57,762 bases of DNA from Cyanobacteria bacterium CG_2015-22_32_23. GTDB lineage: Bacteria; Cyanobacteriota; Cyanobacteriia; Cyanobacteriales; Cyanobacteriaceae. Under the pieces are notes generated by a model. The model saw only the letters and a list, made by a program, of their open reading frames with translations. It was not told the DNA's origin and did not search any database. The stretch is taken from NCBI GenBank assembly GCA_009993045.1, contig JAACUG010000067.1, positions 1 through 57,762 of the forward strand. The letters run 5' to 3'. Numbering within the stretch: position 1 is the first letter of the stretch; every line of letters starts with the position of its first letter. The translations under genes and the position numbers were made by a program. Positions 1-8,986 of the stretch are shown here, piece after piece.

Positions 1-98
1 CCCCTAACCAGTCAATGGGGTGCAAGATATGAGTATCTATGATATTTTATCCTTAATGGAAAACCTGAGCTAAATAAAATACCACTAATAAAAAAACT

Positions 99-254
99 AT
101 GGAATGGACATCAGAAGCTGAAGCTAAATTAAAAGAAATCCCTTTTTTTGTACGCCCGGCTGCTAGGAAAAAAATTGAAAAATTTGTCAGCGATAAAGGT
201 GAAAATTTAATTACTGTCGAACTTTACTTAGAAGCTAAAGCAAAATTTAACTAA
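99..254 (+). CDS. Small PCP_red-domain protein (51 aa)
   Basis: Encodes 51 residues starting MEWTSEAEAKLKEIPFFVRP and ending EAKAKFN, too short for a standard ORF cutoff. The pattern W-T-x-E-A-E...I-P-F-F-V-R...A-R-x-x-I-E resembles the C-terminal PCP_red domain of ChlB, a subunit of the dark-operative protochlorophyllide reductase. Stand-alone small proteins with this domain are common in cyanobacteria, but I know of no established function. There is no ribosome-binding site as strong as that of rpmH downstream; the ATG is the first in-frame start. The first 98 bases of the window hold only a 14-codon reading frame that I do not recognise. Confidence 0.7.
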   Translation: MEWTSEAEAKLKEIPFFVRPAARKKIEKFVSDKGENLITVELYLEAKAKFN

Positions 255-436
255 ATTATCTCAATTCTCTATTTCTTTTTTGATTCCTATTAAGGGAGTG
301 AATGTCATTCCCCCCTATGGTATTCCCCGTTTTCTAACTCCTATCTTCTAATTAGATATAGACGTGGTTAGTAAATCTAGCATATAATGTATATTGCTGT
401 TTTTTTTATTAACTAAATTTAAGGAGGAAAAACCCG

Positions 437-574
437 TTGAGTAAACATACTTTAAATGGCACAAGACGCAAACAAAGACGCACCTCTGGTTTCCGTGCAC
501 GCATGAGAACCGAAAATGGTCGTAAAGTGATTCAGGCTCGTCGTAATAAAGGCAGAAAAAGATTATCTGTATAA
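437..574 (+). CDS. rpmH: 50S ribosomal protein L34
   Basis: A 45-residue, very basic protein with the L34 signature: [18 protein letters not shown] followed by an [11 protein letters not shown] tail. L34 is a late-assembling protein of the large ribosomal subunit. The start is TTG, chosen because AAGGAGG lies about nine bases upstream (421-427) and because the family begins with M-x-x-x-T-L. It heads the conserved rpmH-rnpA-PH domain-yidC-khpB order. The 255-436 stretch before it is AT-rich leader DNA with no gene that I can see. Confidence 0.95.
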   Translation: MSKHTLNGTRRKQRRTSGFRARMRTENGRKVIQARRNKGRKRLSV

Positions 575-658
575 CTTGATTATCTCACAATTAAGTATCT
601 ATTTTATTTCTTTAGAATCACAATTTTTCGTTTTTTATTGTAATCACTATAAATTTAG

Positions 659-1027
659 GTGGGACTACCATCACGACATAGACTAAAACGGCGGTGGGAT
701 TTTCAATCTGTATATCAACAGGGTATTCGCCGCTCTAGTCGTCATTTAATTATTAGAGCTTTACCTGTAGCTGAAAATTCGGTTAATCAACTTATTGATA
801 CGAAAATAGGGATCTCTATTAGTCGCAAAGTTAGTAAAAAAGCCGTAGTGCGTAATCGCATTAAAAGACAAATCAGGTCAATCTTTCGGTGTTTATTGCC
901 GAAAATTTCCTCTGGTTGGCTTATTATTGTTATTGTTAAACCAGAAGCTCAAGAATGCAATTATGAACATTTTTTGAGAGAATTAGAACAGTTATTAATT
1001 AGAGCTGAAATAATCCATGGGCATTAG
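659..1027 (+). CDS. rnpA: Ribonuclease P protein component
   Basis: The 122-residue product begins [15 protein letters not shown] and contains the RNase P protein motif [13 protein letters not shown] around residues 61-73. The protein partners the RnpB RNA to trim the 5' ends of tRNA precursors. The start is GTG. Position directly after rpmH is conserved in most bacteria. Its 3' end overlaps the next gene by 11 bases, so the two are probably translationally coupled. Confidence 0.95.
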   Translation: MGLPSRHRLKRRWDFQSVYQQGIRRSSRHLIIRALPVAENSVNQLIDTKIGISISRKVSKKAVVRNRIKRQIRSIFRCLLPKISSGWLIIVIVKPEAQECNYEHFLRELEQLLIRAEIIHGH

Positions 1028-1409
1028 AGAAGACGTTTTTTATGAAGGTGGTCCTCATGTGGGGGATCTAATTTTCAATATTTTATTAGCTTTTACCGTT
1101 ATTTGTCTCCCTCTTACCGTTGGAGCGATCGTTCGTGCTATTTGGTTAAGATTTCGTATTACTGATCGCCGAATTTCTATTACAGGTGGTTGGCAGGGTA
1201 AAGATCGTACTGATATTATTTACTCAGAAATTGTTAAAGTGGTCAAAGTTCCCAGAGGTTTAGGTTTTTGGGGCGATATTGTGGTAACTCTCAAAGACAG
1301 AAGCCGTTTAGAAATGCGCGCTATTCCTCGTTTTCGTGAGATCTCTGATTATATCATCGAACGTACTGCTGATAAAACTGGTAAATCTAAAGAGGCGATC
1401 TCACAGTAA
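1017..1409 (+). CDS. PH domain-containing membrane-associated protein
   Basis: The 130-residue protein has a hydrophobic stretch at about residues 17-43 followed by a bacterial PH-like domain ([13 protein letters not shown]...I-I-Y-S-E-I-V-K-V...G-D-I-V-V-T-L). This bPH_2 type is regularly found between rnpA and yidC in cyanobacteria. The exact role is unknown; its place next to yidC suggests a membrane-related job. It starts inside the end of rnpA and stops just before a heptamer repeat array. Confidence 0.75.
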   Translation: MGIREDVFYEGGPHVGDLIFNILLAFTVICLPLTVGAIVRAIWLRFRITDRRISITGGWQGKDRTDIIYSEIVKVVKVPRGLGFWGDIVVTLKDRSRLEMRAIPRFREISDYIIERTADKTGKSKEAISQ

Positions 1410-1462
1410 TAATGAGTAATGAGTAATGAGTAATGAGTAATTATTAATTATTAATTATTAAT
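1410..1462. repeat. Heptanucleotide tandem array (TAATGAG/TAATTAT)
   Basis: Four perfect copies of TAATGAG are followed by three copies of the related heptamer TAATTAT and a partial copy, all in one 7-base register. The array begins directly after the stop codon of the PH-domain gene. TAATGAG is the reverse complement of the CTCATTA unit in the array at 7032-7097. Short heptameric arrays are known in cyanobacteria. Confidence 0.9.
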
Positions 1463-1528
1463 CAAAAGCCCCCGTTATAAATTAATATCTAGTTAAAATT
1501 TAAAATATAGTAAATTAAAGAAACTACA

Positions 1529-2674
1529 ATGGATTTTGGTATAGGTTTTATATCAACTAATATAATGTTGCCAATCCTCGATTTTTTTTACGGGATTGTG
1601 CCTAGCTACGGTTTTGGAATTATTGCCCTTACTTTAGTGGTTAGATTTGCGGTTTATCCTCTGAGTGCTGGACAAATTCGCAACATGAGAAAAATGCGCA
1701 TTACTCAGCCTTTGATGAAACAAAGACAAGAAGAAGTACAAAAAAGATATAAAGATGATCCTAAAAGACAACAGGAAGAAATGGCAAAAATAATGCAGGA
1801 GTTTGGAAATCCCCTGGCAGGATGTCTTCCCTTGTTATTACAAATGCCTATTTTATTCGCTTTATTTGCAACCCTCAGAGGTTCGCCTTTTTCTGATATT
1901 AACTACACTGTCGATGTTCAGATTTTCCCTCAAGAACAAATTGAACGTATTGCACCTCAACCTTATAGTACTAAAACTCAAAATGTTTTTATTACCGATG
2001 GAAAGCATAGTAAAATTACAGCGATTTTACCCACTGGAAATAAATTAACCGTTGGCGAAAGTGAAAAAGTCGAGTTACAAACTATCGAAGGTAAATCATT
2101 ACAAGACTTAAATAATCAATATCCTGACACTAATATACAACCTCGTTGGAGCGTAACTAAAGGTGAAGAAAGAGTTACCGTCAATGAAAATGGTGAAATT
2201 ACTGCTTTAGGAGTAGGAGATGCTACCATTCAAATTACAATACCGGGTATCGCTGCTGATAAGGGATTTTTATTTATTAAAGCCCTAGGTAGAGTTGGTG
2301 CAACCAGTGCTGATGGTTCGATTAACTGGGATATTGTCGGTATGATTATCTTTTTTGGTTTAAGTATTTATCTTAACCAAGAATTATCAGGTACAGGGCA
2401 AAAAACTGGTGGTAATGATCAACAACAAAGCGTCAATAAAATTACTCCTGTTATCTTTTCGGGAATGTTTTTATTTTTCCCTCTTCCTGCTGGAGTTTTA
2501 ATGTATATCGTTCTTGCCAATGTTTTCCAAACTATTCAAACTCTCATTTTAACCCGTGAACCTTTGCCTGAGAATATTCAAAAAATATTAGATGAGCAAG
2601 AAAAAGCGGCTAGGGGTAGGGAAGAAATACCTTTTGAGAAAAAAAATCTGAAAAAGAAAGAAAAAACGTCATAA
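1529..2674 (+). CDS. yidC: Membrane protein insertase YidC/Oxa1/Alb3
   Basis: A 381-residue insertase that integrates proteins into the plasma and thylakoid membranes, alone or with SecYEG. The Oxa1 core is seen as two blocks: residues 25-125 ([13 protein letters not shown], a charged cytoplasmic loop, then [14 protein letters not shown]) and residues 265-365 ([20 protein letters not shown]). Between them, residues about 150-252 form a soluble insert resembling a bacterial Ig-like (Big_2) fold, a layout I recall for cyanobacterial YidC. The lysine-rich tail (K-K-N-L-K-K-K-E-K) fits ribosome contact. Confidence 0.93.
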   Translation: MDFGIGFISTNIMLPILDFFYGIVPSYGFGIIALTLVVRFAVYPLSAGQIRNMRKMRITQPLMKQRQEEVQKRYKDDPKRQQEEMAKIMQEFGNPLAGCLPLLLQMPILFALFATLRGSPFSDINYTVDVQIFPQEQIERIAPQPYSTKTQNVFITDGKHSKITAILPTGNKLTVGESEKVELQTIEGKSLQDLNNQYPDTNIQPRWSVTKGEERVTVNENGEITALGVGDATIQITIPGIAADKGFLFIKALGRVGATSADGSINWDIVGMIIFFGLSIYLNQELSGTGQKTGGNDQQQSVNKITPVIFSGMFLFFPLPAGVLMYIVLANVFQTIQTLILTREPLPENIQKILDEQEKAARGREEIPFEKKNLKKKEKTS

Positions 2675-2697
2675 TCAATTAGAATTTTATAGCAATT

Positions 2698-3189
2698 ATG
2701 GATGAACAAATCCAAAAAGGTCAAAAATGGTTGGAAACTCTCTTAAAATTAATGGCAGTTCCAGCTAATGTAAATGTAAATAGACTAGAGCAAAAGGGAG
2801 ATCAAATTATTTCCTCTTGGCTGACGATTGATGAAAGTACTTTAGATTTGAGCAAAATTGAAGCCTTAACGGGGAAAAAAGGTGAAACCATTGATGCTAT
2901 TCAATATTTAGCTAATGCTTTACTGAATATCGGTGTCGATGAAAATTCTCACCGTTTCTTTACTGTGGAATTAAATGGTTATCGTCTTCGCCGTCAAGCG
3001 GAATTAATGGCGATCGCCCAAAGAGCAGCGGAAAAAGTACGCCTGACGGGTGTACCAGAAGAAATACGCAATCTTTCTTCAGTAGAGCGTCGTCAAATTC
3101 ATAGTATTTTAGAGAAATCTGAAGATTTATCGACAGAAAGTCAAGGAAATGAGCCTGATCGTCGTTTACTGGTCAAATTAAGAGAATAA
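2698..3189 (+). CDS. khpB: KH/R3H RNA-binding protein (Jag/KhpB family)
   Basis: The 163-residue protein has a KH-type segment (residues about 35-85, containing I-E-A-L-T-G-K-K-G-E-T-I-D-A-I-Q-Y) and an R3H segment (residues about 85-150, with R-L-R-R-Q-A-E-L...L-S-S-V-E-R-R-Q-I-H). It lacks the N-terminal Jag domain of Firmicute homologues, as expected for cyanobacteria. The family binds RNA and is coupled to yidC; in Gram-positives it affects cell elongation. It starts 23 bases after yidC, so it is very likely in the same operon. Confidence 0.88.
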   Translation: MDEQIQKGQKWLETLLKLMAVPANVNVNRLEQKGDQIISSWLTIDESTLDLSKIEALTGKKGETIDAIQYLANALLNIGVDENSHRFFTVELNGYRLRRQAELMAIAQRAAEKVRLTGVPEEIRNLSSVERRQIHSILEKSEDLSTESQGNEPDRRLLVKLRE

Positions 3190-3212
3190 GCCTCCTTACC
3201 CTTGAAAGTAGG

Positions 3213-3227
3213 GTTGGCATTGTCCAC
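3213..3227. repeat. Degenerate copy of GTGGGCATTGCCCAC palindrome
   Basis: GTTGGCATTGTCCAC differs at two positions from the perfect palindrome at 26463-26477. Both copies are followed by A-rich DNA and lie just after a stop codon, so this looks like a dispersed short palindromic repeat. Confidence 0.6.
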
Positions 3228-3296
3228 AAAAAAACTTTGCCTCTTTATCCTCAATTTTGAGAAATAACCATAAAAATTCACGGAATTGGGGATTTA

Positions 3297-3827
3297 ATGG
3301 CAAAAATAATTATTCACAAGAAGTCTATGGAAAAAATTTATATCCCTCGATTGTTGAAAATGCCCGAACAAAAAGAGGAAATTAAGTTAAATCATCAAAT
3401 TTCGGGTTTAAATACTCTTACTCCCATTAAAGGTATTTTTCAGGTTGCTCATCGGGGAAATTTTTTAGAGTTACAGTTAGAAGCAAATACCATCTTAACT
3501 TTAACTTGCGATCGCTGTTTACAAACTTTTAATCATCGTTTAGAAGTAGATACTTCGGAAATTATTTTACTTCAAGAAAAAGAAGCCCATTTAGACTTAC
3601 CACTAGAAATGGAAATTTTGACAGAAGATTTATCAGAAACATTGCCTCCTGATGGTGAATTAATAGTAGAAGAATGGATTTATGAGCAAATGTCCTTAGC
3701 AATGCCGTTGCGCAATCTTTGTGGTAATAATTGTCAACCTCCTGCCATCGAGAATAAGGAAAATCTTACTATTAAAGATAGTCGTTGGTCTGCTTTATCT
3801 GATTTAAAATCTTTAATTAAGGAATAA
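3297..3827 (+). CDS. DUF177/YceD family protein
   Basis: The product matches the DUF177/YceD type associated with large-subunit rRNA accumulation. It has a Cys pair spaced C-D-R-C (T-L-T-C-D-R-C-L-Q-T-F) and a later C-G-N-N-C, which could bind a metal. An acidic stretch (E-I-L-T-E-D-L-S-E-T-L-P-P-D-G-E) is typical. The start is uncertain: family members usually begin close to M-E-K-I-Y-I-P-R-L-L, so the ATG at 3327 may be the true start, giving 166 residues. It follows khpB in the same direction and may be the last gene of that cluster. Confidence 0.8.
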   Translation: MAKIIIHKKSMEKIYIPRLLKMPEQKEEIKLNHQISGLNTLTPIKGIFQVAHRGNFLELQLEANTILTLTCDRCLQTFNHRLEVDTSEIILLQEKEAHLDLPLEMEILTEDLSETLPPDGELIVEEWIYEQMSLAMPLRNLCGNNCQPPAIENKENLTIKDSRWSALSDLKSLIKE

Positions 3828-3837
3828 TTTAATAAAA

Positions 3838-3957
3838 ATGCAATTTGATTGGGATGTTAATAAATATTAAATTAATCTCAAAAAACATAGAATCCCTTTT
3901 GAAAAAGCAACTATGGTATGGACTGATACTTTAGCATTAATTGCACAACAAAGATAA
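3838..3957 (+). pseudogene. Remnant of a BrnT-family toxin gene
   Basis: Reading from the ATG gives MQFDWDVNKY, a stop codon at 3868-3870, then INLKKHRIPFEKATMVW and a second stop at 3955-3957. BrnT ribonuclease toxins start with a pattern close to F-E-W-D-x-x-K...N-x-x-K-H-x-I-x-F-E-E-A, and this fragment follows it across the internal stop. Only the N-terminal third remains and no BrnA-like antitoxin follows. It lies just upstream of ycf46. I infer a decayed toxin-antitoxin module. Confidence 0.7.
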
Positions 3958-4004
3958 GATAATTGTTCTTGATAAAGTTATAAATATACATAACATAAAA
4001 AGTA

Positions 4005-5501
4005 ATGAATCATTTTAGTCAAGAATTTTCACTGTTATTAAGGGCGTGTTACCCTCTTATTTATATTCCAACTCAAGAAGAAGAAAGAGTGGAAAAAGCC
4101 ATCGCCACTATAGGAAAAAATATCAATAATCGTAATATTTATACATGGGATTTTGTTGACGGTTACAAAGATAATCCTAATAATGATAATTTCGCTAAAC
4201 GTAACCCTTTACAAGCCTTAGAATTTATTGAAAAATTATCCTCTAATATCTCTGGAATTTTTATTTTGCGTGATTTTCAAAGATTTTTAGAAGATATTTC
4301 TGTATCTCGAAAGTTGCGTAATTTAGCCCGTATTTTAAAAGCACAACCCAAAAATATTGTTATTGTTGCACCTGAAGTTAACATCCCCACAGAATTAAAA
4401 GAAGTCTTTACTATTGTTGAATTTGCTTTACCCCAAGCTGATGAAATTAAAACGGAAATTCAACGGTTAATCTCTTCTACAGGGCAAACTCTTAATGAGC
4501 AATTTTTAGGAGAATTAATCCGCTCGGCTCAAGGATTATCCCTAGAACGCATTAGAAGGGTGCTTACACGGGCGATCGCCAAAAATGGCAAATTAGAAGA
4601 AGAAGATGTCGAACTGATATTAGAAGAGAAGAAACAGTCCATACGGCAAACACAAATACTAGACTACTATCCAGCCAAAGAACAAATTACTGATATAGGG
4701 GGTTTAGACAACTTGAAAGAGTGGTTATTAAGACGGGGAGGGGCTTTCAGTGAATCGGCTAGGGCTTATGGTTTACCCTATCCTAGAGGATTACTATTAG
4801 TAGGTATTCAAGGTACAGGAAAATCTTTAACGGCAAAAGCCATCGCCCATCATTGGCATTTACCCTTACTCAGATTAGACGTAGGGCGATTATTTGGTGG
4901 TTTAGTGGGAGAATCAGAATCACGCACCCGTCAAATGATAACTTTAGCGGAGGCTTTGTCTCCTTGTATTTTATGGATTGACGAAATAGACAAAGGTTTT
5001 GGCGGCGTTGATAGTAAAGGAGATTCTGGCACATCTAGCCGAGTTTTTGGTACATTTATCACTTGGTTAGCAGAAAAGCAAAGCCCTGTTTTTGTGGTAG
5101 CAACCGCTAATAATATTCAAAATTTACCAGCCGAAGTATTGAGAAAAGGAAGATTTGACGAAATATTTTTTGTGGGATTACCAAATCAAGAGGAAAGAGA
5201 AGCTATTTTTAACGTACATTTAACCAGATTACGCCCTCATAACCTTAAAATTTATGACATAAAACGATTAGCTTACGAAACACCAGAATTTTCAGGAGCG
5301 GAAATTGAGCAAACTATCATCGAAGCCATGCACCTAGGTTTTAGTCAGAATCGAGACTTTACTAGCGAAGATATATTAAGTGCTGCTAGTCAGATTATAC
5401 CCTTAGCTCGTACTGCCAAAGAACAAATTGAATTTCTCCAAAATTGGGCAATTTCAGGAAAAGCGCGTTTAGCTTCTCGTAACTTCTTTAATTCCATTTA
5501 A
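4005..5501 (+). CDS. ycf46: AAA+ ATPase Ycf46
   Basis: A 498-residue protein of the Ycf46 family, found in cyanobacteria and some algal plastids. The N-terminal 220 residues are family specific. The AAA domain follows, with Walker A G-I-Q-G-T-G-K-S at about residues 267-274, Walker B C-I-L-W-I-D-E-I-D near 320, and an arginine-finger region L-R-K-G-R-F-D-E. It is FtsH-like in the ATPase but has no protease motif. Studies in Synechocystis link Ycf46 to inorganic carbon use; I cannot test that here. It runs towards psaK and ends 84 bases from it. Confidence 0.92.
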   Translation: MNHFSQEFSLLLRACYPLIYIPTQEEERVEKAIATIGKNINNRNIYTWDFVDGYKDNPNNDNFAKRNPLQALEFIEKLSSNISGIFILRDFQRFLEDISVSRKLRNLARILKAQPKNIVIVAPEVNIPTELKEVFTIVEFALPQADEIKTEIQRLISSTGQTLNEQFLGELIRSAQGLSLERIRRVLTRAIAKNGKLEEEDVELILEEKKQSIRQTQILDYYPAKEQITDIGGLDNLKEWLLRRGGAFSESARAYGLPYPRGLLLVGIQGTGKSLTAKAIAHHWHLPLLRLDVGRLFGGLVGESESRTRQMITLAEALSPCILWIDEIDKGFGGVDSKGDSGTSSRVFGTFITWLAEKQSPVFVVATANNIQNLPAEVLRKGRFDEIFFVGLPNQEEREAIFNVHLTRLRPHNLKIYDIKRLAYETPEFSGAEIEQTIIEAMHLGFSQNRDFTSEDILSAASQIIPLARTAKEQIEFLQNWAISGKARLASRNFFNSI

Positions 5502-5585
5502 AAAAAAGTTATAGGTATTAGGAAATAAGAATATTCGCTAAAACCTAAAAACCAGAGTCTTTTAACTCAAAGGTAATATTTTGAT

Positions 5586-5852
5586 TTAAAGTACACCAAA
5601 ATTAGATAAACCTAAGATTACTCCAGCACCTAATATATGACCAAAACTGGTAGTCGCTAATACAGCAGGTAATCCAAAACCGCCAAAAAATGAAGGACTA
5701 GGTAATTGAGGATCAGAATTAGGTTGTTGAATACTTAATTTACCAATGATGATGGCTATAATATTACAAACAATCATCGTAATTGCGACATTAAAATTCC
5801 ATTCGATAGTGGTAGGCATAGCAGTGGCTAATAAAGAGGTAAAATGTAACAT
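5586..5852 (-). CDS. psaK: Photosystem I subunit PsaK
   Basis: An 88-residue thylakoid protein with two transmembrane helices (about residues 21-40 and 62-84) and the PsaK features C-N-I-I-A-I-I-I-G-K, F-G-G-F-G-L-P-A-V-L-A-T-T-S-F-G-H and a C-terminal G-V-I-L-G-L. PsaK sits at the edge of photosystem I and helps dock antenna during state transitions. It is convergent with ycf46 and divergent from miaA, so the region 5853-6007 should hold both promoters. Confidence 0.95.
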   Translation of the reverse strand: MLHFTSLLATAMPTTIEWNFNVAITMIVCNIIAIIIGKLSIQQPNSDPQLPSPSFFGGFGLPAVLATTSFGHILGAGVILGLSNFGVL

Positions 5853-6007
5853 TAATTTTCTCCCATGATGATTAATGATGTTTTCAAAGTCTTAATTCTA
5901 ATTCTTCAAGGGGAAAAAACAACGATTTTGTTGCAATACTTTGCAATTTGGTAAATTATTGTAAAGCTATCCATTTTCAGAAGAAAAAATCTTCCATAAT
6001 AAACAGG

Positions 6008-6925
6008 ATGAAAAAAGGTTTAATTGTTATTTGTGGTGCAACGGCAAGTGGTAAGTCTTCTTTAGGGTTAAAGTTAGCCCAACGTTTAAATACAATCATT
6101 ATTAGTGGTGATTCTCGTCAAGTTTATCAAGAGTTTGACATTGGCACGGCTAAACCAAGTTTACAAGAACAAACTTTAGTACCTCATTATTTGATAGATA
6201 TTTGTCACCCCACAGAAACTTTAACCTTAGCAGATTATCAAGAAAAAGCCCAAACTATTATTAATTCTTTCCCCTCAATTCCTTTATTAGTAGGCGGTAC
6301 AGGTTTATATCTTGACTCGATTACCAAAGGGTTAAAAATTCCTAAAGTTTCTCCTCAACCTGAATTGCGACGACAGTTAGAGTATTATAGTCAACAAGAA
6401 AGATATAGTTTTTTACAACAAATTGATAGTAAATCCTGCGAAAAAATCCATCATAACGATGAATTCCGAACTATTAGGGCTTTAGAAGTTTATTATGTCA
6501 CAGGGAAGCCTATTTCTGAACAACAAGGAGAAAATCCTCCCTCTTATCCAATTTTACACATTGGTTTACATTGTGACAAAGATGCTATTTATCAACGTAT
6601 CGAACAACGTACACAAATAATGATCAAAATGGGTTTAGTAGAAGAAACAGAGAATTTAATCAATAAATATGGTGCAGATTTACCATTATTAAATACCCTT
6701 GGATACGCCGAAATTAAACAATATATAACAGGAGAAATTTCCCTAACTCAAGCAGAAGAATTAATCGTTATTCATACCCGTCAATTTGCCAAAAGACAAC
6801 GGACTTGGTTTAATGGAAATAAAAATATTACATGGTTTAATGCTAATTCTCCTGATTTATTAGAACAAGTATGGAATGTTGTAAAAAATCAATTTACTTT
6901 AGTTCAAGATAACGTAATAAATTGA
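6008..6925 (+). CDS. miaA: tRNA dimethylallyltransferase
   Basis: The enzyme transfers a dimethylallyl group to A37 of tRNAs that read codons starting with U. Visible motifs are the P-loop G-A-T-A-S-G-K-S-S near the N-terminus, I-I-S-G-D-S-R-Q-V-Y, G-G-T-G-L-Y and the C-terminal R-Q-F-A-K-R-Q-R-T-W-F. I chose the ATG at 6008 because the P-loop then begins around residue 10, as in the family; an upstream in-frame TTG at 5948 would add an unlikely 20-residue extension. Length with this start is 305 residues, typical for MiaA. Confidence 0.94.
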   Translation: MKKGLIVICGATASGKSSLGLKLAQRLNTIIISGDSRQVYQEFDIGTAKPSLQEQTLVPHYLIDICHPTETLTLADYQEKAQTIINSFPSIPLLVGGTGLYLDSITKGLKIPKVSPQPELRRQLEYYSQQERYSFLQQIDSKSCEKIHHNDEFRTIRALEVYYVTGKPISEQQGENPPSYPILHIGLHCDKDAIYQRIEQRTQIMIKMGLVEETENLINKYGADLPLLNTLGYAEIKQYITGEISLTQAEELIVIHTRQFAKRQRTWFNGNKNITWFNANSPDLLEQVWNVVKNQFTLVQDNVIN

Positions 6926-7031
6926 TAATAAACTTATTTTCATCACTGATACTTTTTCATTTTTTTCCTAATAGACCTCTTGCAAAATAAAAAGTAAAAT
7001 CTATTTTAGGATGGAAAACGTTAATTTCTTA

Positions 7032-7097
7032 ACTCATTACTCATTACTCATTACTCATTACTCGTTACTCATTACTCATTACTCATTACTCATTACT
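7032..7097. repeat. Heptanucleotide tandem array (ACTCATT)
   Basis: About nine copies of ACTCATT run in one register, with one variant unit (CTCGTTA). The array extends into the 3' end of the GntR-type gene on the minus strand. There the repeat reads TAATGAG and supplies the last codons (M-S-N-E) and the stop codon. Confidence 0.9.
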
Positions 7098-8074
7098 ATG
7101 CCTAATTCTCTTTTTAAAAGATTGATAGATTTTTTGGAAACATAATTTTTGCTACAAATAATTTCAGGAGGTCGTATTAAATTTTCTTTTAACTGTTGTA
7201 AGGTTTTTTTTACTGTTAAATAACTATTAGGATCACAAAGAATAGTATAAGCACTAAAGACTAAATTTGTTAATTTTTGTTGATCATTAGTTTGAGCCGT
7301 TAGAATACTAATATCATTGCCTCGCAAACTATGGGCTAATATTTCTGCTACTCTCAAAATACCACTACTTACACTGACGATACCGATAGAAGAATCTTTC
7401 GGCAATTTTTTGATTATTTGTAATTCTTCCTTATAATCATAAATATCAAGGGGAATAACTCTAATGGATTGAAGAGAAACAACATCTAAAACTTGATGAA
7501 TAAAATAACGACTGGTTACTACCGTTGCGGATTTTGTACTACTTAAGGCGAAACTTAATTCCTCTATGGGTACTAATTGTATTGGAATTAATAAAGTTTG
7601 CTCCAATTCTAACACCATAAGTTGCCCTGCTCCTAAATCTGCCATGGGTACTGTGACTAAAACCAAAGCGTTACAACGTAATCTCAAATCTATTTCTGCT
7701 AAAAATAAATGTTTGATCTGCTCTAAATTACAACCTTGTAATAATAACTCATCTAAACTGTGATTTATAATTTTTTCGGCGCTAGGATATGCTTTCAAAA
7801 AAGACGATGGTGATTTAATTACTACTTCATTACCTTGATGTTTAACGTATATTCCAGAACCTGCTAAAGATTCTACTAACCCTTTTTTTTCCAATTGTCG
7901 ATAAGCCTTACTAATCGTGTTGCGATGTAATCCCGTTATTAATGCTAGTTGTCTTGTACTTGGCAAACGATGTCCGGGTAAATATTGACCTGATGCGATC
8001 GCAAACTGAATTTGATCAATTAGCTGTTGAGAAGGAGAAATATCACCTTCACTTTGAATATTAAAGTTAAACAT
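7079..8074 (-). CDS. GntR-family transcriptional regulator
   Basis: The 331-residue protein has a GntR-type winged helix at residues about 10-80 (Q-L-I-D-Q-I-Q...L-P-S-T-R-Q-L-A...N-T-I-S-K-A-Y-R-Q-L-E-K-K-G-L-V). The remaining 250 residues are not an aminotransferase domain and I do not recognise a ligand pocket. Cyanobacteria have a related regulator, Sll1961 of Synechocystis, linked to photosystem stoichiometry; relatedness is a suggestion only. The C-terminus is set by a heptamer repeat, so a few terminal residues may vary between strains. Confidence 0.8.
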   Translation of the reverse strand: MFNFNIQSEGDISPSQQLIDQIQFAIASGQYLPGHRLPSTRQLALITGLHRNTISKAYRQLEKKGLVESLAGSGIYVKHQGNEVVIKSPSSFLKAYPSAEKIINHSLDELLLQGCNLEQIKHLFLAEIDLRLRCNALVLVTVPMADLGAGQLMVLELEQTLLIPIQLVPIEELSFALSSTKSATVVTSRYFIHQVLDVVSLQSIRVIPLDIYDYKEELQIIKKLPKDSSIGIVSVSSGILRVAEILAHSLRGNDISILTAQTNDQQKLTNLVFSAYTILCDPNSYLTVKKTLQQLKENLIRPPEIICSKNYVSKKSINLLKRELGIVMSNE

Positions 8075-8450
8075 AATCTGAGTAAACTATAAAATTTTCG
8101 GTGGTGTAAAGGTGTTAAAGGTAAGGATAAAAGGATTAAACCTGCTCTCATGAGATATTATTACATCTAACGGAGGAAACATCAGATAAACAATGACCTG
8201 AGTTTTACATAAAATTTTAAATAAGGAGAGGAGATAGGAGATAAAAGGAAACGGGGAGATAGTAAGAAGAATTGATTTAAACTTATGAAAAATTCATTTT
8301 TTGCTATTATTTACCTTTATTTAATTATGTTCTATACCTAAAATTTGAACACTTATTACGAACTAGCCTTTACTCTAAAAGGTTTTTAATCTCGAACTCA
8401 GGTAACAATTAAACTTTACTTTTTCTGATTTTAATTACCTGAATTTATAA
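8075..8450. other. Intergenic region upstream of the str operon
   Basis: No open reading frame of interest is present. It contains a purine-rich tract (about 8222-8263) on the plus strand and AT-rich DNA, and must hold the promoter of the minus-strand GntR gene. The likely str operon promoter lies at its right edge. Confidence 0.5.
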
Positions 8451-8480
8451 TTGACAAACCGTTGAAAAATGAGATATGAT
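8451..8480 (+). promoter_or_regulatory. Sigma-70 type promoter for rpsL operon
   Basis: TTGACA at 8451-8456 and TATGAT at 8475-8480 are separated by 18 bases, close to the bacterial consensus. Transcription would start near 8488, leaving a leader of about 70 bases before rpsL. Prediction from sequence only. Confidence 0.65.
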
Positions 8481-8560
8481 CATAGATTGTCACTGGTAAT
8501 ATATACTAGAGGCAAATTATATTTATATATACAGAAATGGTGTAAAAAAAACCATAGCTT

Positions 8561-8935
8561 ATGCCAACTATTCAACAACTAATTCGTAGCGAACGCACGT
8601 TAATCAAGAAAAAAACCAAATCACCAGCGCTTAAAGAATGCCCTCAGCGTCGTGGTGTTTGTACAAGAGTTTATACCACAACTCCTAAAAAACCTAACTC
8701 AGCTTTAAGAAAAGTAGCAAGGGTACGTTTAACTTCAGGATTTGAAGTTACAGCATATATTCCAGGGATTGGACACAACTTACAAGAACACTCAGTAGTA
8801 TTAATCAGAGGCGGAAGAGTCAAAGATTTACCCGGAGTCAGATACCACATCGTAAGAGGTACACTTGACGCTACAGGAGTTAAAGACAGAAAACAATCAA
8901 GATCCAAATACGGAGCAAAACGTCCTAAAGCCTAG
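8561..8935 (+). CDS. rpsL: 30S ribosomal protein S12
   Basis: The 124-residue S12 contains the conserved decoding-centre blocks [12 protein letters not shown] and [14 protein letters not shown]. The first block keeps the wild-type lysines at the sites known for streptomycin resistance changes. It is the first gene of the str operon and is followed by rpsG 51 bases later. Confidence 0.97.
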   Translation: MPTIQQLIRSERTLIKKKTKSPALKECPQRRGVCTRVYTTTPKKPNSALRKVARVRLTSGFEVTAYIPGIGHNLQEHSVVLIRGGRVKDLPGVRYHIVRGTLDATGVKDRKQSRSKYGAKRPKA

Positions 8936-8986
8936 GATTATTTACTCTATATCAAAAAAAACAAATTAAATTAAGGGTATAAATAA

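Noticed and set aside
5948-6007. TTG start extending MiaA by 20 residues
   Set aside because: The extension does not look like MiaA, and the ATG at 6008 places the P-loop at the usual distance from the N-terminus.
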